This document shows, piece by piece, positions 1 through 5,686 of a DNA stretch of 9,893 bases. Origin of the DNA: Deltaproteobacteria bacterium (GTDB taxonomy: Bacteria > Desulfobacterota_B > Binatia > UBA9968); the NCBI GenBank assembly GCA_027297485.1, contig JAPUHZ010000189.1:1-9893 (forward strand), read 5' to 3'. The translations under genes were made by a program, and so were the position numbers. The notes below the pieces were generated by a model. The model was not told the origin of the DNA, searched no databases, and saw nothing but the letters and a program-made list of their open reading frames with translations. Position 1 is the stretch's first letter, and each line of letters starts with the position of its first letter.

Positions 1-133
1 TAATCTAGACTTTGCTTGGTTCTAATCTAACAAAACTCTTAGCCTTTTTAGAACTTGATTGATAGAGCTGCTGAAGAGCATAGCCTATGCCAAGATAGCT
101 TTTTCCCACTTTCGGCGGTTTCTATCCTCTCTT

Positions 134-150
134 CCACGAAACGTGGTTTT
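134..150 (+). terminator. Small hairpin with T-tract, possible terminator or attenuator
   Basis: CCACG (134-138) pairs perfectly with CGTGG (142-146) around an AAA loop and is followed by TTTT (147-150). The shape is that of an intrinsic terminator, but a 5-bp stem and four Ts are weak. It lies 48 bases before the VOC start, so it could end upstream transcription or attenuate the VOC transcript. It may equally be chance. Confidence 0.22.
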
Positions 151-180
151 CCAAAGAAACTATTCTCAAAAAAGAGTAAA

Positions 181-185
181 AGGAG
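181..185 (+). promoter_or_regulatory. Shine-Dalgarno site deciding the GTG start of the VOC gene
   Basis: AGGAG at 181-185 lies 12 bases before the GTG at 198. The nearer ATG at 194 is in another frame and stops after five codons. The VOC frame is closed by a TAA at 177-179, so GTG-198 is the only conventional start near this site. The spacing is somewhat long. Confidence 0.5.
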
Positions 186-197
186 AAACTGGAATGG

Positions 198-773
198 GTG
201 GATCGAGATGAACTCCTGCGGCATACTCAAAGGTTCCGGGAACACGAGCAAGAGACAATCCACGCCTGCCAGAACCTCAAATCGCAGGCCCCCTTGGAGC
301 AAGAGGGAAAGAGGCATACCATAGCCAAGATAAGGAAGTTAGGGCACGTAGGGATCTTCGTGAGGGACCTTGAGAAATCAAAGAAGTTCTATACGGCAAT
401 TCTCGGTTTTAAAGTCTCGGACGTCAATGAACAGGGCATTACCTTCCTCCGCTGCTCCACGGATCACCATGACACCGTGCTTGTCCCATTACCTGAGCGA
501 GGACAGGGCTCTGACCAGGAGGAGAGGAGGGAAATCCAGCAGATATCCTATGAGGTTGATCGGATCGAAGACCTCAGAGAAGCGCTCAAGGAATTAAAGG
601 AAAAAGGCGTAACGATAGTCTCAGGGCTCCGTCAACGCGGACCAGGGAATGATAAGACCATCGATTTCCGTGATCCCGATGGGAACAACATCCAGTTGTA
701 CTGCGAGATGGACCAGATTGGATGGGACAGTGTGAGTAAACCCAAAGAAATGTGGGAAAGAAAAGAGCTATAG
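198..773 (+). CDS. VOC (glyoxalase/bleomycin-resistance/dioxygenase fold) family protein
   Basis: This is a 191-residue single-module protein of the vicinal oxygen chelate superfamily, which covers glyoxalase I, fosfomycin-resistance enzymes and extradiol dioxygenases; the substrate cannot be told from sequence. The first beta-alpha unit is typical (GHVGIFVRDLEKSKKFYTAI, residues 49-68). The closing half carries the family DPDGNNIQLY motif (159-168). H50 is in the usual first metal-ligand position. Where many VOC enzymes have Glu in the last strand (IEL), this protein has Q166, though E170 is close by; H90-H91 follow the third strand. The first ~45 residues are a charged extension (His, Glu, Gln, Arg rich) not expected for a minimal VOC module. 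The start is GTG, supported by AGGAG at 181-185 and by absence of another usable in-frame start. The gene converges on the deacetylase gene, ending 22 bases from that gene's stop. The fold assignment is secure and the function is open. Confidence 0.88.
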   Translation: MDRDELLRHTQRFREHEQETIHACQNLKSQAPLEQEGKRHTIAKIRKLGHVGIFVRDLEKSKKFYTAILGFKVSDVNEQGITFLRCSTDHHDTVLVPLPERGQGSDQEERREIQQISYEVDRIEDLREALKELKEKGVTIVSGLRQRGPGNDKTIDFRDPDGNNIQLYCEMDQIGWDSVSKPKEMWERKEL

Positions 774-795
774 AAGGCACTCTCCAGAGCTGGAT

Positions 796-1659
796 TTAAT
801 AACCCTTCTCTAGCCACCAGTCGGCTATCTCGATGCGCCGGGCGAACCAAACTTTGGGAAAACCTTTAGCGTACTGGATAAATTCTTCGATTATTTTGGT
901 CCTGTAGGGAATGCCGGATACAAAGGGGTGACAGTTGAAAGCGAAGAATTTGGGATACCCCTGCTCTCCCTCCCTGTACAGGTAATCGAATTGGTCTTTC
1001 ATGATCTGCAAGAGATCTCTCGGAGACCGGCCGGACCCGTAGGTGGAGTAGTCGTTACAGCCCGGGACGTTATAGGGTACAACTACGATTTTTCGCCCGT
1101 TCACCTCAACGGAGTAAGGATTGTCGGAGTTCAGCGGATCGGCCCACCAAACAAAGCCCGCCTCAGCCACGAGGTGCAGCGTGTTGTCGGTGGAGGCATG
1201 GCCGGGAGAGAGATATCCCGTCGGTTTCTGTCCCAGGACCTTTTCAAAAGCCGCAATCGTTTTCTGAATGGACTCACGCTCCTCTTCCCGAGTGTACATA
1301 AAGGAGTATTCGTGCTCATATCCCTCGGAAGAAAACTCATGACCTTTAGCCTTGAATTCTTTCACTTCCTCTGGAAACTGCTCGACTTTCAGGCCGTTCA
1401 TGAGGAACGTCACTTTCAGGTCATAGCGATCAAAAAGATCCATCAGGCGCCAAATGCCGACACGGTCACCGTATTCCCTCTCCGTAACCGCAGCCATATT
1501 TTTTTTAAAAACGGCGTTCGCTGGAGGAAGGGTGTGACTTGCGTGGCGCTGCAGAGAATCGCGCGTAGCAAAGTTCTCCGGCCAGACCTCCCACGGCACA
1601 ATAAAGGTGACACAAATTCTAGCTTTGCCTGGCCACTCGATGGGTATGGGTTTGCCCAT
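796..1659 (-). CDS. NodB-fold polysaccharide deacetylase-like protein (PuuE/HpPgdA-type group)
   Basis: This 287-residue protein resembles carbohydrate esterase 4/NodB-fold proteins of the cytoplasmic PuuE and HpPgdA kind, which act on N-acyl or amide bonds. No signal peptide or membrane segment is seen. Recognisable blocks are KVTFLMNG (82-89), GHEFSSEGYEHE (106-117), GYLSPGH (148-154), a WWADPLNSD segment (171-179), NCHPFVSGIPYR (242-253) and a C-terminal VWFARRIEIADWW (270-282). The metal site is altered. The usual H-x3-H reads E112-x3-H116, and motif 1, normally containing one or two Asp, reads TFIVPWEVW (18-26), leaving E24 as the only acidic residue. H244 and R253 of the C-terminal motif remain. 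Such changes fit a metal-independent or differently metallated amidohydrolase, or a non-hydrolytic relative. The ATG start has AGGAG seven bases upstream on its strand. It is convergent with the VOC gene and divergent from mnmA; the true substrate is unknown. Confidence 0.85.
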   Translation of the reverse strand: MGKPIPIEWPGKARICVTFIVPWEVWPENFATRDSLQRHASHTLPPANAVFKKNMAAVTEREYGDRVGIWRLMDLFDRYDLKVTFLMNGLKVEQFPEEVKEFKAKGHEFSSEGYEHEYSFMYTREEERESIQKTIAAFEKVLGQKPTGYLSPGHASTDNTLHLVAEAGFVWWADPLNSDNPYSVEVNGRKIVVVPYNVPGCNDYSTYGSGRSPRDLLQIMKDQFDYLYREGEQGYPKFFAFNCHPFVSGIPYRTKIIEEFIQYAKGFPKVWFARRIEIADWWLEKGY

Positions 1660-1697
1660 TGTCTTTCTCCTGCTTTCTTTAAAATTGATTTAAGCAA

Positions 1698-1718
1698 AGC
1701 ATTTGAGAATGCTCTCAA
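1698..1718. repeat. Two overlapping, mutually exclusive inverted repeats upstream of the deacetylase gene
   Basis: AGCATT (1698-1703) pairs with AATGCT (1708-1713) around TGAG. TTGAGA (1703-1708) pairs with TCTCAA (1713-1718) around ATGC. The two perfect 6-bp stems share bases, so only one can form at a time in RNA. In DNA the unit could be a compact operator. It lies 39-59 bases before the deacetylase start on the minus strand, in its leader or promoter zone. Its function is inferred only from position. Confidence 0.35.
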
Positions 1719-1738
1719 TTCCCCGGAGTTTATCAATA

Positions 1739-1758
1739 TCAAGCTCAAGGTCAAGCTC
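1739..1758. repeat. Short direct repeat TCAAGCTC x2
   Basis: TCAAGCTC occurs at 1739-1746 and again at 1751-1758, a period of 12 bases. It lies in the divergent spacer. It could be paired half-sites for a regulator, but eight-base repeats of this kind also arise by chance. Confidence 0.25.
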
Positions 1759-1964
1759 CCCGAGGCGAGAAAAAGAGGGCCTCTCTTCTCACTTCTGATA
1801 TTAGACTCTCTAACAACGAGCTAGGAGAAGAATCCTTTGCCCCACAGGGGATACACCACCTTAATCACCGTCCTACGTTTGCAGCCATAATATTTAACGA
1901 AAGCTTTATGCCATATCAACCACAAGGATGTAACCATTTTCTCCCCGGTTGTAATGGCCGGCAC

Positions 1965-1993
1965 TTGTTTGCCGAGGAAACCGAAAGTAGATA
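1965..1993 (+). promoter_or_regulatory. Weak candidate promoter for mnmA
   Basis: TTGTTT (1965-1970) and TAGATA (1988-1993) are separated by 17 bases, 49 bases before the mnmA start. Each box matches only about half of the sigma-70 consensus. It is listed because it is the best-spaced pair seen in the spacer on this strand, not because the match is strong. Confidence 0.18.
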
Positions 1994-2041
1994 TGCTTTG
2001 GCTGTAACGGAGTTTTAGGCTGTTAGGAGAAGTAGTCAATC

Positions 2042-3073
2042 ATGACCAAAGTCCTTGTCGCTATGTCTGGAGGCGTCGACTCCTCCGTTGCCGCAGCCCT
2101 TTTAAAAGAGGCCGGGTTTAATGTGCTGGGGGGACATATGATGTGTTGGGACGAGTGCGACTCAATGGAAGAGCGGCGCGATGCTTTACGAGTCGCGCTT
2201 CAATTGGACATTCCTTTTTTGACCTTCGACTTTCGAGAGGAATATAAAAGCCGTGTCTTTGACTATATGCTCCGCGAATATGCTGAGGGTCGAACGCCTA
2301 ATCCCGACGTGATGTGCAATCGAGAAATTAAATTCGGCGTTTTTCTTGATAAGGCCCTAAAGCTCGGTGCGCAATATGTCTCTACGGGGCATTACGCCAG
2401 ATTGCAATCTGCTGACCACGAACAGCAACTGCTTGAAGCCACCGACAAGAAAAAGGACCAATCTTATTTCCTTTGGACCTTAAATAACCATCAGCTCAAG
2501 CACTGCCTTTTTCCCTTGGGGAACTATACCAAACCTCAAGTGCGAGAAATAGCCCGCCGGATGGGACTCTCGACCGCAGAGAAAAAGGATTCTCAGGGAC
2601 TCTGCTTTGTAGGCAAGGTGAATTTCGGTTATTTTCTCCGCGGTTTTTTGCCCCGGCGGGAGGGTACCGTCGTGACGTCAAAAGGGGTGGTCGTTGGCCG
2701 GCACGACGGCGTTGCCTTCTACACCATCGGCCAGCGCCACGGCCTTGGCATTGGTGGAGGAGTGCCTTACTACATAGCCGAAAAAGATGTGGTGACCAAC
2801 ACGCTGGTGGTTAGCGAACATCCAGATGATCCTGTTCTCTATAAAAAGGGAATCTTGGTGGATCATCTTAACTGGGTTGCCGACTTCCGCGAGGGCCGAT
2901 GCGAAGTTCGTATCCGCTACCGCCAGTCCAAGGTTCCTGCGTTGCTCACAAAAGAAAAAGAAAACGATCGCGTGCGCCTCCTCTTTGATGTTCCTCAACG
3001 CGGTGTAGCTCCTGGGCAGTCGGCTGTCTTCTACCATCAGGAAAAGCTATTGGGAGGAGGAGTAATCATCTAA
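2042..3073 (+). CDS. mnmA: tRNA-specific 2-thiouridylase MnmA
   Basis: MnmA activates U34 of Lys, Glu and Gln tRNAs with ATP and inserts sulfur at C2, forming the s2U of the wobble base in the cytoplasm. The N-terminal ATP pyrophosphatase domain has the PP-loop SGGVDSS (9-15). The catalytic nucleophile is C92 in NPDVMCNREIKFG and the persulfide cysteine is C188 in KKDSQGLCFVG. KDQSYFLW (138-145), the FYTIGQRHGLGIGGG block (226-240) and a C-terminal beta-barrel (PQRGVAPGQSAVFY, 318-331) complete the family plan. At 343 residues it is a little shorter than the usual 355-370. In place of the common cysteine pair with SxxDxxDA it has HMMCWDECDSMEERRDA (32-48). This, with the KDQSYFLWTL, CLFPLGNYTKPQVRE and KKDSQGLCFVGK wording, is the style I remember from Patescibacteria MnmA. 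AGGAG at 2025-2029 lies 12 bases before the ATG. Its stop codon overlaps that of the opposing LLM relic. Confidence 0.96.
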   Translation: MTKVLVAMSGGVDSSVAAALLKEAGFNVLGGHMMCWDECDSMEERRDALRVALQLDIPFLTFDFREEYKSRVFDYMLREYAEGRTPNPDVMCNREIKFGVFLDKALKLGAQYVSTGHYARLQSADHEQQLLEATDKKKDQSYFLWTLNNHQLKHCLFPLGNYTKPQVREIARRMGLSTAEKKDSQGLCFVGKVNFGYFLRGFLPRREGTVVTSKGVVVGRHDGVAFYTIGQRHGLGIGGGVPYYIAEKDVVTNTLVVSEHPDDPVLYKKGILVDHLNWVADFREGRCEVRIRYRQSKVPALLTKEKENDRVRLLFDVPQRGVAPGQSAVFYHQEKLLGGGVII

Positions 3074-3410
3074 AACCTCGGCATCACCTCCTGTATAAGC
3101 CGCTCCATCGTTTCAAACATGACTGGCAGGGAAGAAGGTTGGGGGATGTTCAAATCGAAACAAACATGTTTGACTCCGGCCTCCTTGTATTCGCATAGTC
3201 TCTGCGCCACTTTCTCAACGGCAAACTTGTCGGTGAGAGCCGGGAGAGCATTCCAGCGCAGCGTCAGCCCTATCCTCCGCCAGGAGCGTGGGATTTAATC
3301 GACTCGTAGGAGGCTGTGAACTCATCCGCGCTCCATCCCACCCCCACACCAAGAATAAACCGCCCGCCTGACAGGACATCCAAGGTTGCACCCATCTTGG
3401 CTCCCTGTGG
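3070..3410 (-). pseudogene. Degraded LLM-class (luciferase-like) flavin-dependent oxidoreductase
   Basis: Two pieces of a luciferase-like monooxygenase-family protein can be read on the minus strand. The upstream piece (about 3410 down to 3297) gives AKMGATLDVLSGGRFILGVG followed by VGWSADEF, the hallmark block around residues 90-120 of LLM/F420-type oxidoreductases. It runs into a TAG at 3270-3272. The downstream piece is in a different frame (about 3279 down to 3070). It reads RRIGLTLRWNALPALTDKFA and then VEKVAQRLCEYKEAGVKHVC, FDLNIPQPSSLPVMFETMER and LIQEVMPRF, ending at TAG 3070-3072, and is a good match in style to the C-terminus of the family. Family members are about 290-330 residues long. 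The N-terminal ~85 residues and roughly 130 central residues are gone, and the two pieces are out of frame. No start codon or complete reading frame remains, so this is a relic. Its stop overlaps the mnmA stop, a tight convergent arrangement. The parent cofactor (FMN or F420) cannot be decided. Confidence 0.85.
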
Positions 3411-3430
3411 GAATTAATCATGAATTTGGT

Positions 3431-3439
3431 TAATATATA
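3431..3439 (+). promoter_or_regulatory. Possible -10 element immediately before the thiolase-like gene
   Basis: TAATATATA lies 5-13 bases before the ATG at 3445. Either TAATAT or TATATA used as a -10 box would start transcription at or next to the ATG, giving a leaderless message. This would fit the absence of any Shine-Dalgarno sequence in the 30 bases upstream. No good -35 box is visible. Confidence 0.28.
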
Positions 3440-3444
3440 AAGCG

Positions 3445-4980
3445 ATGCGTGCGGTTTATGTAGCCGGAGTTGGAATGACGAAGTTCGGGAAGAGCACCCA
3501 AACGCTCTCTCAGCTTCTTTGTGAGGCTGCCTTTCATGCCTTTGAAGCTTCATCGGTGCAGGAGGTGGATGCACTGTACATCGGCGTCATGAACCCTGAA
3601 GAGTTTACCGGGGATAGCAATATTGCCTCACAAATCGCCAATGCTCTGGGCTTAACCGGACTGCCGGCGCTCAGGGTTGAGACCGCCTCTTCGGCCGGGG
3701 CAGCAGCGCTTCATGCCGCTTTTCAGGCGGTTGCCTCGGGGTATTACCGGCACGTCCTGGTCCTTGGCGGGGAGAAGATGACCCACCTTTCCACCAGCGC
3801 GACCACGCGGATTTTGGCCGAGGTGATTGATAGACAAGAACGGCAGTGTGGGGCGACGATGCCGGCCTTGGCGGCCATGATCACTGAAAGGTACCGAAAG
3901 AAATATCGCCTCTCTCATTCTCGTCTCGAGCGTATTCTTTGTTGTGTGGCAATGAAGAACCATCTGAATGGATCATCCAATCGCCATGCTCAGTTTCAAA
4001 AGCCCATCTCTGAAGAGACCTACTTTTCGAGCAAGCTTGTCGCTACTCCTCTTAGGCTTTACGATTGCTCGCCTATCACAGATGGCGCTGCAGCTGTGAT
4101 TTTGAGTTCGGAACCGACCGATGTGGTCATCTCCGGTATAGGTCAGGGGACAGGACCTTTGAGTCTCAGAGAGCGAGATTCCTTTACTTCTTTTCGTGCT
4201 ACCCAGATCGCTGCTACCAGAGCCTATCAAATGGCTGGGGTCACCCACAAGGAAATTGATTTTGCCGAGGTCCACGATGCCTTTACCCCCTTTGAGATCA
4301 TCAGTACCGAAGACCTGGGATTTTTCCCTCCAGGAAAAGGGGGTCAAGCCGCCGAAGCGGGAAAGACTTCCTTAGAAGGGCCGCTGCCCATTAACCCTTC
4401 AGGGGGCCTCAAATCCCGCGGTCATCCCATTGGGGCGAGCGGGGTAGCCCAGATCGTGGAGGTCGCAGAGCGTCTACGAGGAAAATCCGAGGCGAAGACT
4501 CGACGCAAGGCCGAGCGGGGCTTGGCCCAAAGCACTGGAGGTCTTGGAACCAACAACTTCGTCACCATTTTGGAACACACCGGCCAGCCCCCAAAGAGTC
4601 AAAATCCCTGGACACCTCCCTCCCCTACTCAGGTCCGCCAGCCCCCTCTCCAACAGGACTCAACTGTAACCCCACCTGCTGATGAAGGCCGGATTGAAAC
4701 TTTCACCATCCTGTATGTTACCCCTGACGGCTTCCTCCCTCCTCTGGCCCTAGCATTGATTCGGGACCTGCGAGGAAGACTTCTGTTGGCCCGAGGAGAA
4801 GATATCACTCATTTGAAGATCGGCAGAGAGGTTTACCTGCGACAAGTGGGGGATTCTTACCTTTTCACTGTGAAGAGCCATCTTCGGACGGTTAGCGAGG
4901 CCATAAAAAAGCTTTTTAGACGGCTCCATCCCTCACCGCGTAAGGGGAAGGAAGCTCCTCGCAAAAATGAGGCACTATGA
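3445..4980 (+). CDS. Thiolase-fold (SCP2/archaeal thiolase-like) protein fused to a C-terminal DUF35-type OB domain
   Basis: This is a 511-residue protein of the thiolase superfamily, in the branch that includes archaeal acetyl-CoA acetyltransferase, SCP2-type lipid-transfer proteins and steroid side-chain aldolases. Residues 1-378 form the thiolase fold: VAGVGMTKFGK (6-16), VLVLGGEKMTH (104-114), MPALAAMI (139-146), LRLYDCSPITDGAAAV (203-218), EVHDAF with H277 and NPSGGLKSRGHPIGASG with H327. The nucleophilic Cys is missing: VETASSAGAAAL (78-89) has S82 at its position, and S363 stands in AQSTGGLG near the second thiolase Cys site. A Pro/Gln-rich linker (about 381-412) leads to a domain (about 416-475) resembling the OB half of DUF35/ChsH2 proteins, without their CxxC zinc ribbon. 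A basic tail ends the protein. The ATG at 3445 gives the canonical thiolase N-terminus; no ribosome site precedes it. It overlaps the GntR gene by ATGA. Claisen thiolysis is unlikely; an aldolase or scaffold role is possible. Confidence 0.9.
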   Translation: MRAVYVAGVGMTKFGKSTQTLSQLLCEAAFHAFEASSVQEVDALYIGVMNPEEFTGDSNIASQIANALGLTGLPALRVETASSAGAAALHAAFQAVASGYYRHVLVLGGEKMTHLSTSATTRILAEVIDRQERQCGATMPALAAMITERYRKKYRLSHSRLERILCCVAMKNHLNGSSNRHAQFQKPISEETYFSSKLVATPLRLYDCSPITDGAAAVILSSEPTDVVISGIGQGTGPLSLRERDSFTSFRATQIAATRAYQMAGVTHKEIDFAEVHDAFTPFEIISTEDLGFFPPGKGGQAAEAGKTSLEGPLPINPSGGLKSRGHPIGASGVAQIVEVAERLRGKSEAKTRRKAERGLAQSTGGLGTNNFVTILEHTGQPPKSQNPWTPPSPTQVRQPPLQQDSTVTPPADEGRIETFTILYVTPDGFLPPLALALIRDLRGRLLLARGEDITHLKIGREVYLRQVGDSYLFTVKSHLRTVSEAIKKLFRRLHPSPRKGKEAPRKNEAL

Positions 4981-5654
4981 TCCGAGGACGCCCAAGCCGT
5001 ACAGAAAAGCGATTCAGATCCATTACGAAACTCCTTGCCGAGAAACTCAAAGAGGCAATCCTGGCAGGAAAACTGGCACCGGGAGAGAGGCTTTCCGAAG
5101 AAAAACTTGCCTCCTCGTTGAAAGTGAGTCGAGTTCCACTGCGCGAAGCACTCCGCCATCTGGAGGCGGAGGGGTACGTTACTTTCCCCTCCAACAACCA
5201 GGTGGCGGTCACCAAGCCTACGATAGAGGACCTTGAAGACTATTACTCAATCGCCAGTGTCCTTGAGGGATTGTCCGCAAGGCTGGCTGTCGGGCGGGCT
5301 CATCCTGAGGAGTTTTCCCGACTAAGGGATTTGCACCAGCTCCTCAAAGAGGCTTATCAAGAAAAGAACGTAGACCGATACTTGCAGGCCAATAGTAACT
5401 TTCATCGCTTCATAGCCGGGATGGCTAGGAACGAACGCCTCCACCGCCTCATCAACCAGATGCGGCAGGAAATACAAAAATCCAGAATCCTTGCCCTCCA
5501 GCTACCCCAGCGACTCGATTTTTCAATGCGGGAACATGACCAGATTCTCGATGCCTTCCTCAAAAGAAATCCTGAACTGGCTGAGGCAACAGTGGTGAAG
5601 CATCTCAACAATCAGATGGAGGCGCTAAAGAAAATATTGGAATCCGAGACGTAG
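4977..5654 (+). CDS. GntR-family transcriptional regulator, FadR/FCD subfamily
   Basis: This 225-residue DNA-binding regulator has an N-terminal winged helix (about 13-78; LAPGERLSEEKLASSLKVSR is typical, with PLREALRHLEAEG as the recognition region). The C-terminal all-helical FCD ligand domain covers about 84-220. FCD domains commonly bind a metal through one Asp and three His and sense carboxylic acids. Here the Asp-x3-His pair reads N139-x3-H143; H187 (REHDQIL) and H209 (VVKHL) are kept. The Arg often found before LEGL in the first FCD helix is Ala (ASVLEG, 93-98). The ligand or metal mode may therefore differ from typical members. The ATG overlaps the thiolase stop (ATGA, 4977-4980), showing translational coupling; GAGG at 4969-4972 is closely spaced. 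By context it probably controls its own operon in response to an intermediate of that pathway. It converges with the RND pump gene 32 bases away. Confidence 0.92.
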   Translation: MIRGRPSRTEKRFRSITKLLAEKLKEAILAGKLAPGERLSEEKLASSLKVSRVPLREALRHLEAEGYVTFPSNNQVAVTKPTIEDLEDYYSIASVLEGLSARLAVGRAHPEEFSRLRDLHQLLKEAYQEKNVDRYLQANSNFHRFIAGMARNERLHRLINQMRQEIQKSRILALQLPQRLDFSMREHDQILDAFLKRNPELAEATVVKHLNNQMEALKKILESET

Positions 5655-5675
5655 CGGGCTGAAGATCGCCCCCGC
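5654..5675. terminator. GC-rich hairpin between convergent GntR and RND genes
   Basis: GCGGGC (5654-5659) faces GCCCCCGC (5668-5675) across an eight-base loop. Four GC pairs form next to the loop and two more beyond a two-base bulge. It fills most of the 32-base gap between the two stop codons and could slow transcription from both sides. No T-tract follows on either strand, so it is not a standard intrinsic terminator. Confidence 0.3.
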
Positions 5676-5686
5676 ACCAATATTCC

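Larger units (their letters stand above)
1..197. other. Non-coding leader upstream of the VOC gene
   Basis: I see no supportable gene here on either strand. The stretch is relatively AT-rich. It contains a 5-bp inverted repeat GCATA-GCC-TATGC at 78-90, followed about ten bases later by five T residues (100-104), which could be a weak terminator of a gene lying left of the window. A second hairpin at 134-150 is listed separately. No convincing -35/-10 pair was found. The open frames crossing this stretch have no recognisable protein content. Confidence 0.5.
1660..2041. other. Divergent intergenic spacer between the deacetylase gene and mnmA
   Basis: This 382-base gap must hold the promoters for two diverging genes. 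I see two overlapping 6-bp inverted repeats near the deacetylase end (1698-1718), a short direct repeat (1739-1758), a purine/pyrimidine quasi-palindrome around 1768-1790 with almost no loop, and AGGAGA (2025-2030), the likely mnmA ribosome site. One frame is stop-free from 1707 to 2015 on the plus strand but lacks a usable start, and a 72-codon minus-strand frame (1821-2039) has no recognisable content. I regard the stretch as non-coding. Confidence 0.5.

Noticed and set aside
48..317. 89-codon minus-strand open frame with a hydrophobic stretch at the left end
   Set aside because: It overlaps the leader and the start of the VOC gene, has no ribosome site, and its hydrophobicity is the complement of purine-rich coding sequence.
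1768..1790. Quasi-palindrome of AGAGGGCCTCT type as a terminator
   Set aside because: The perfect stem is about five pairs with a one-base loop, which cannot form properly. The T-run on the minus strand would place a terminator directly upstream of the deacetylase gene.
928..1824. 298-codon plus-strand open frame opposite the deacetylase gene
   Set aside because: The minus-strand frame has clear NodB-family motifs, a good ribosome site and a sensible start. The plus-strand translation has no family signature and mirrors the coding strand.
1707..2018. Plus-strand stop-free frame of about 103 codons ending just before the mnmA ribosome site
   Set aside because: It has no ATG until position 1911, no ribosome site and no recognisable sequence. 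I cannot separate it from chance.
1821..2039. 72-codon minus-strand open frame in the spacer upstream of mnmA
   Set aside because: The composition looks random, there is no ribosome site and no family resemblance was seen.
2678..3037. 119-codon minus-strand open frame inside mnmA
   Set aside because: It is antisense to the conserved MnmA C-terminal half and has no independent support.
3215..3574. 119-codon minus-strand open frame crossing the relic and the thiolase start
   Set aside because: It is the out-of-frame reading of the LLM relic running into antisense of the thiolase gene. The LLM homology is in the other two minus-strand frames.
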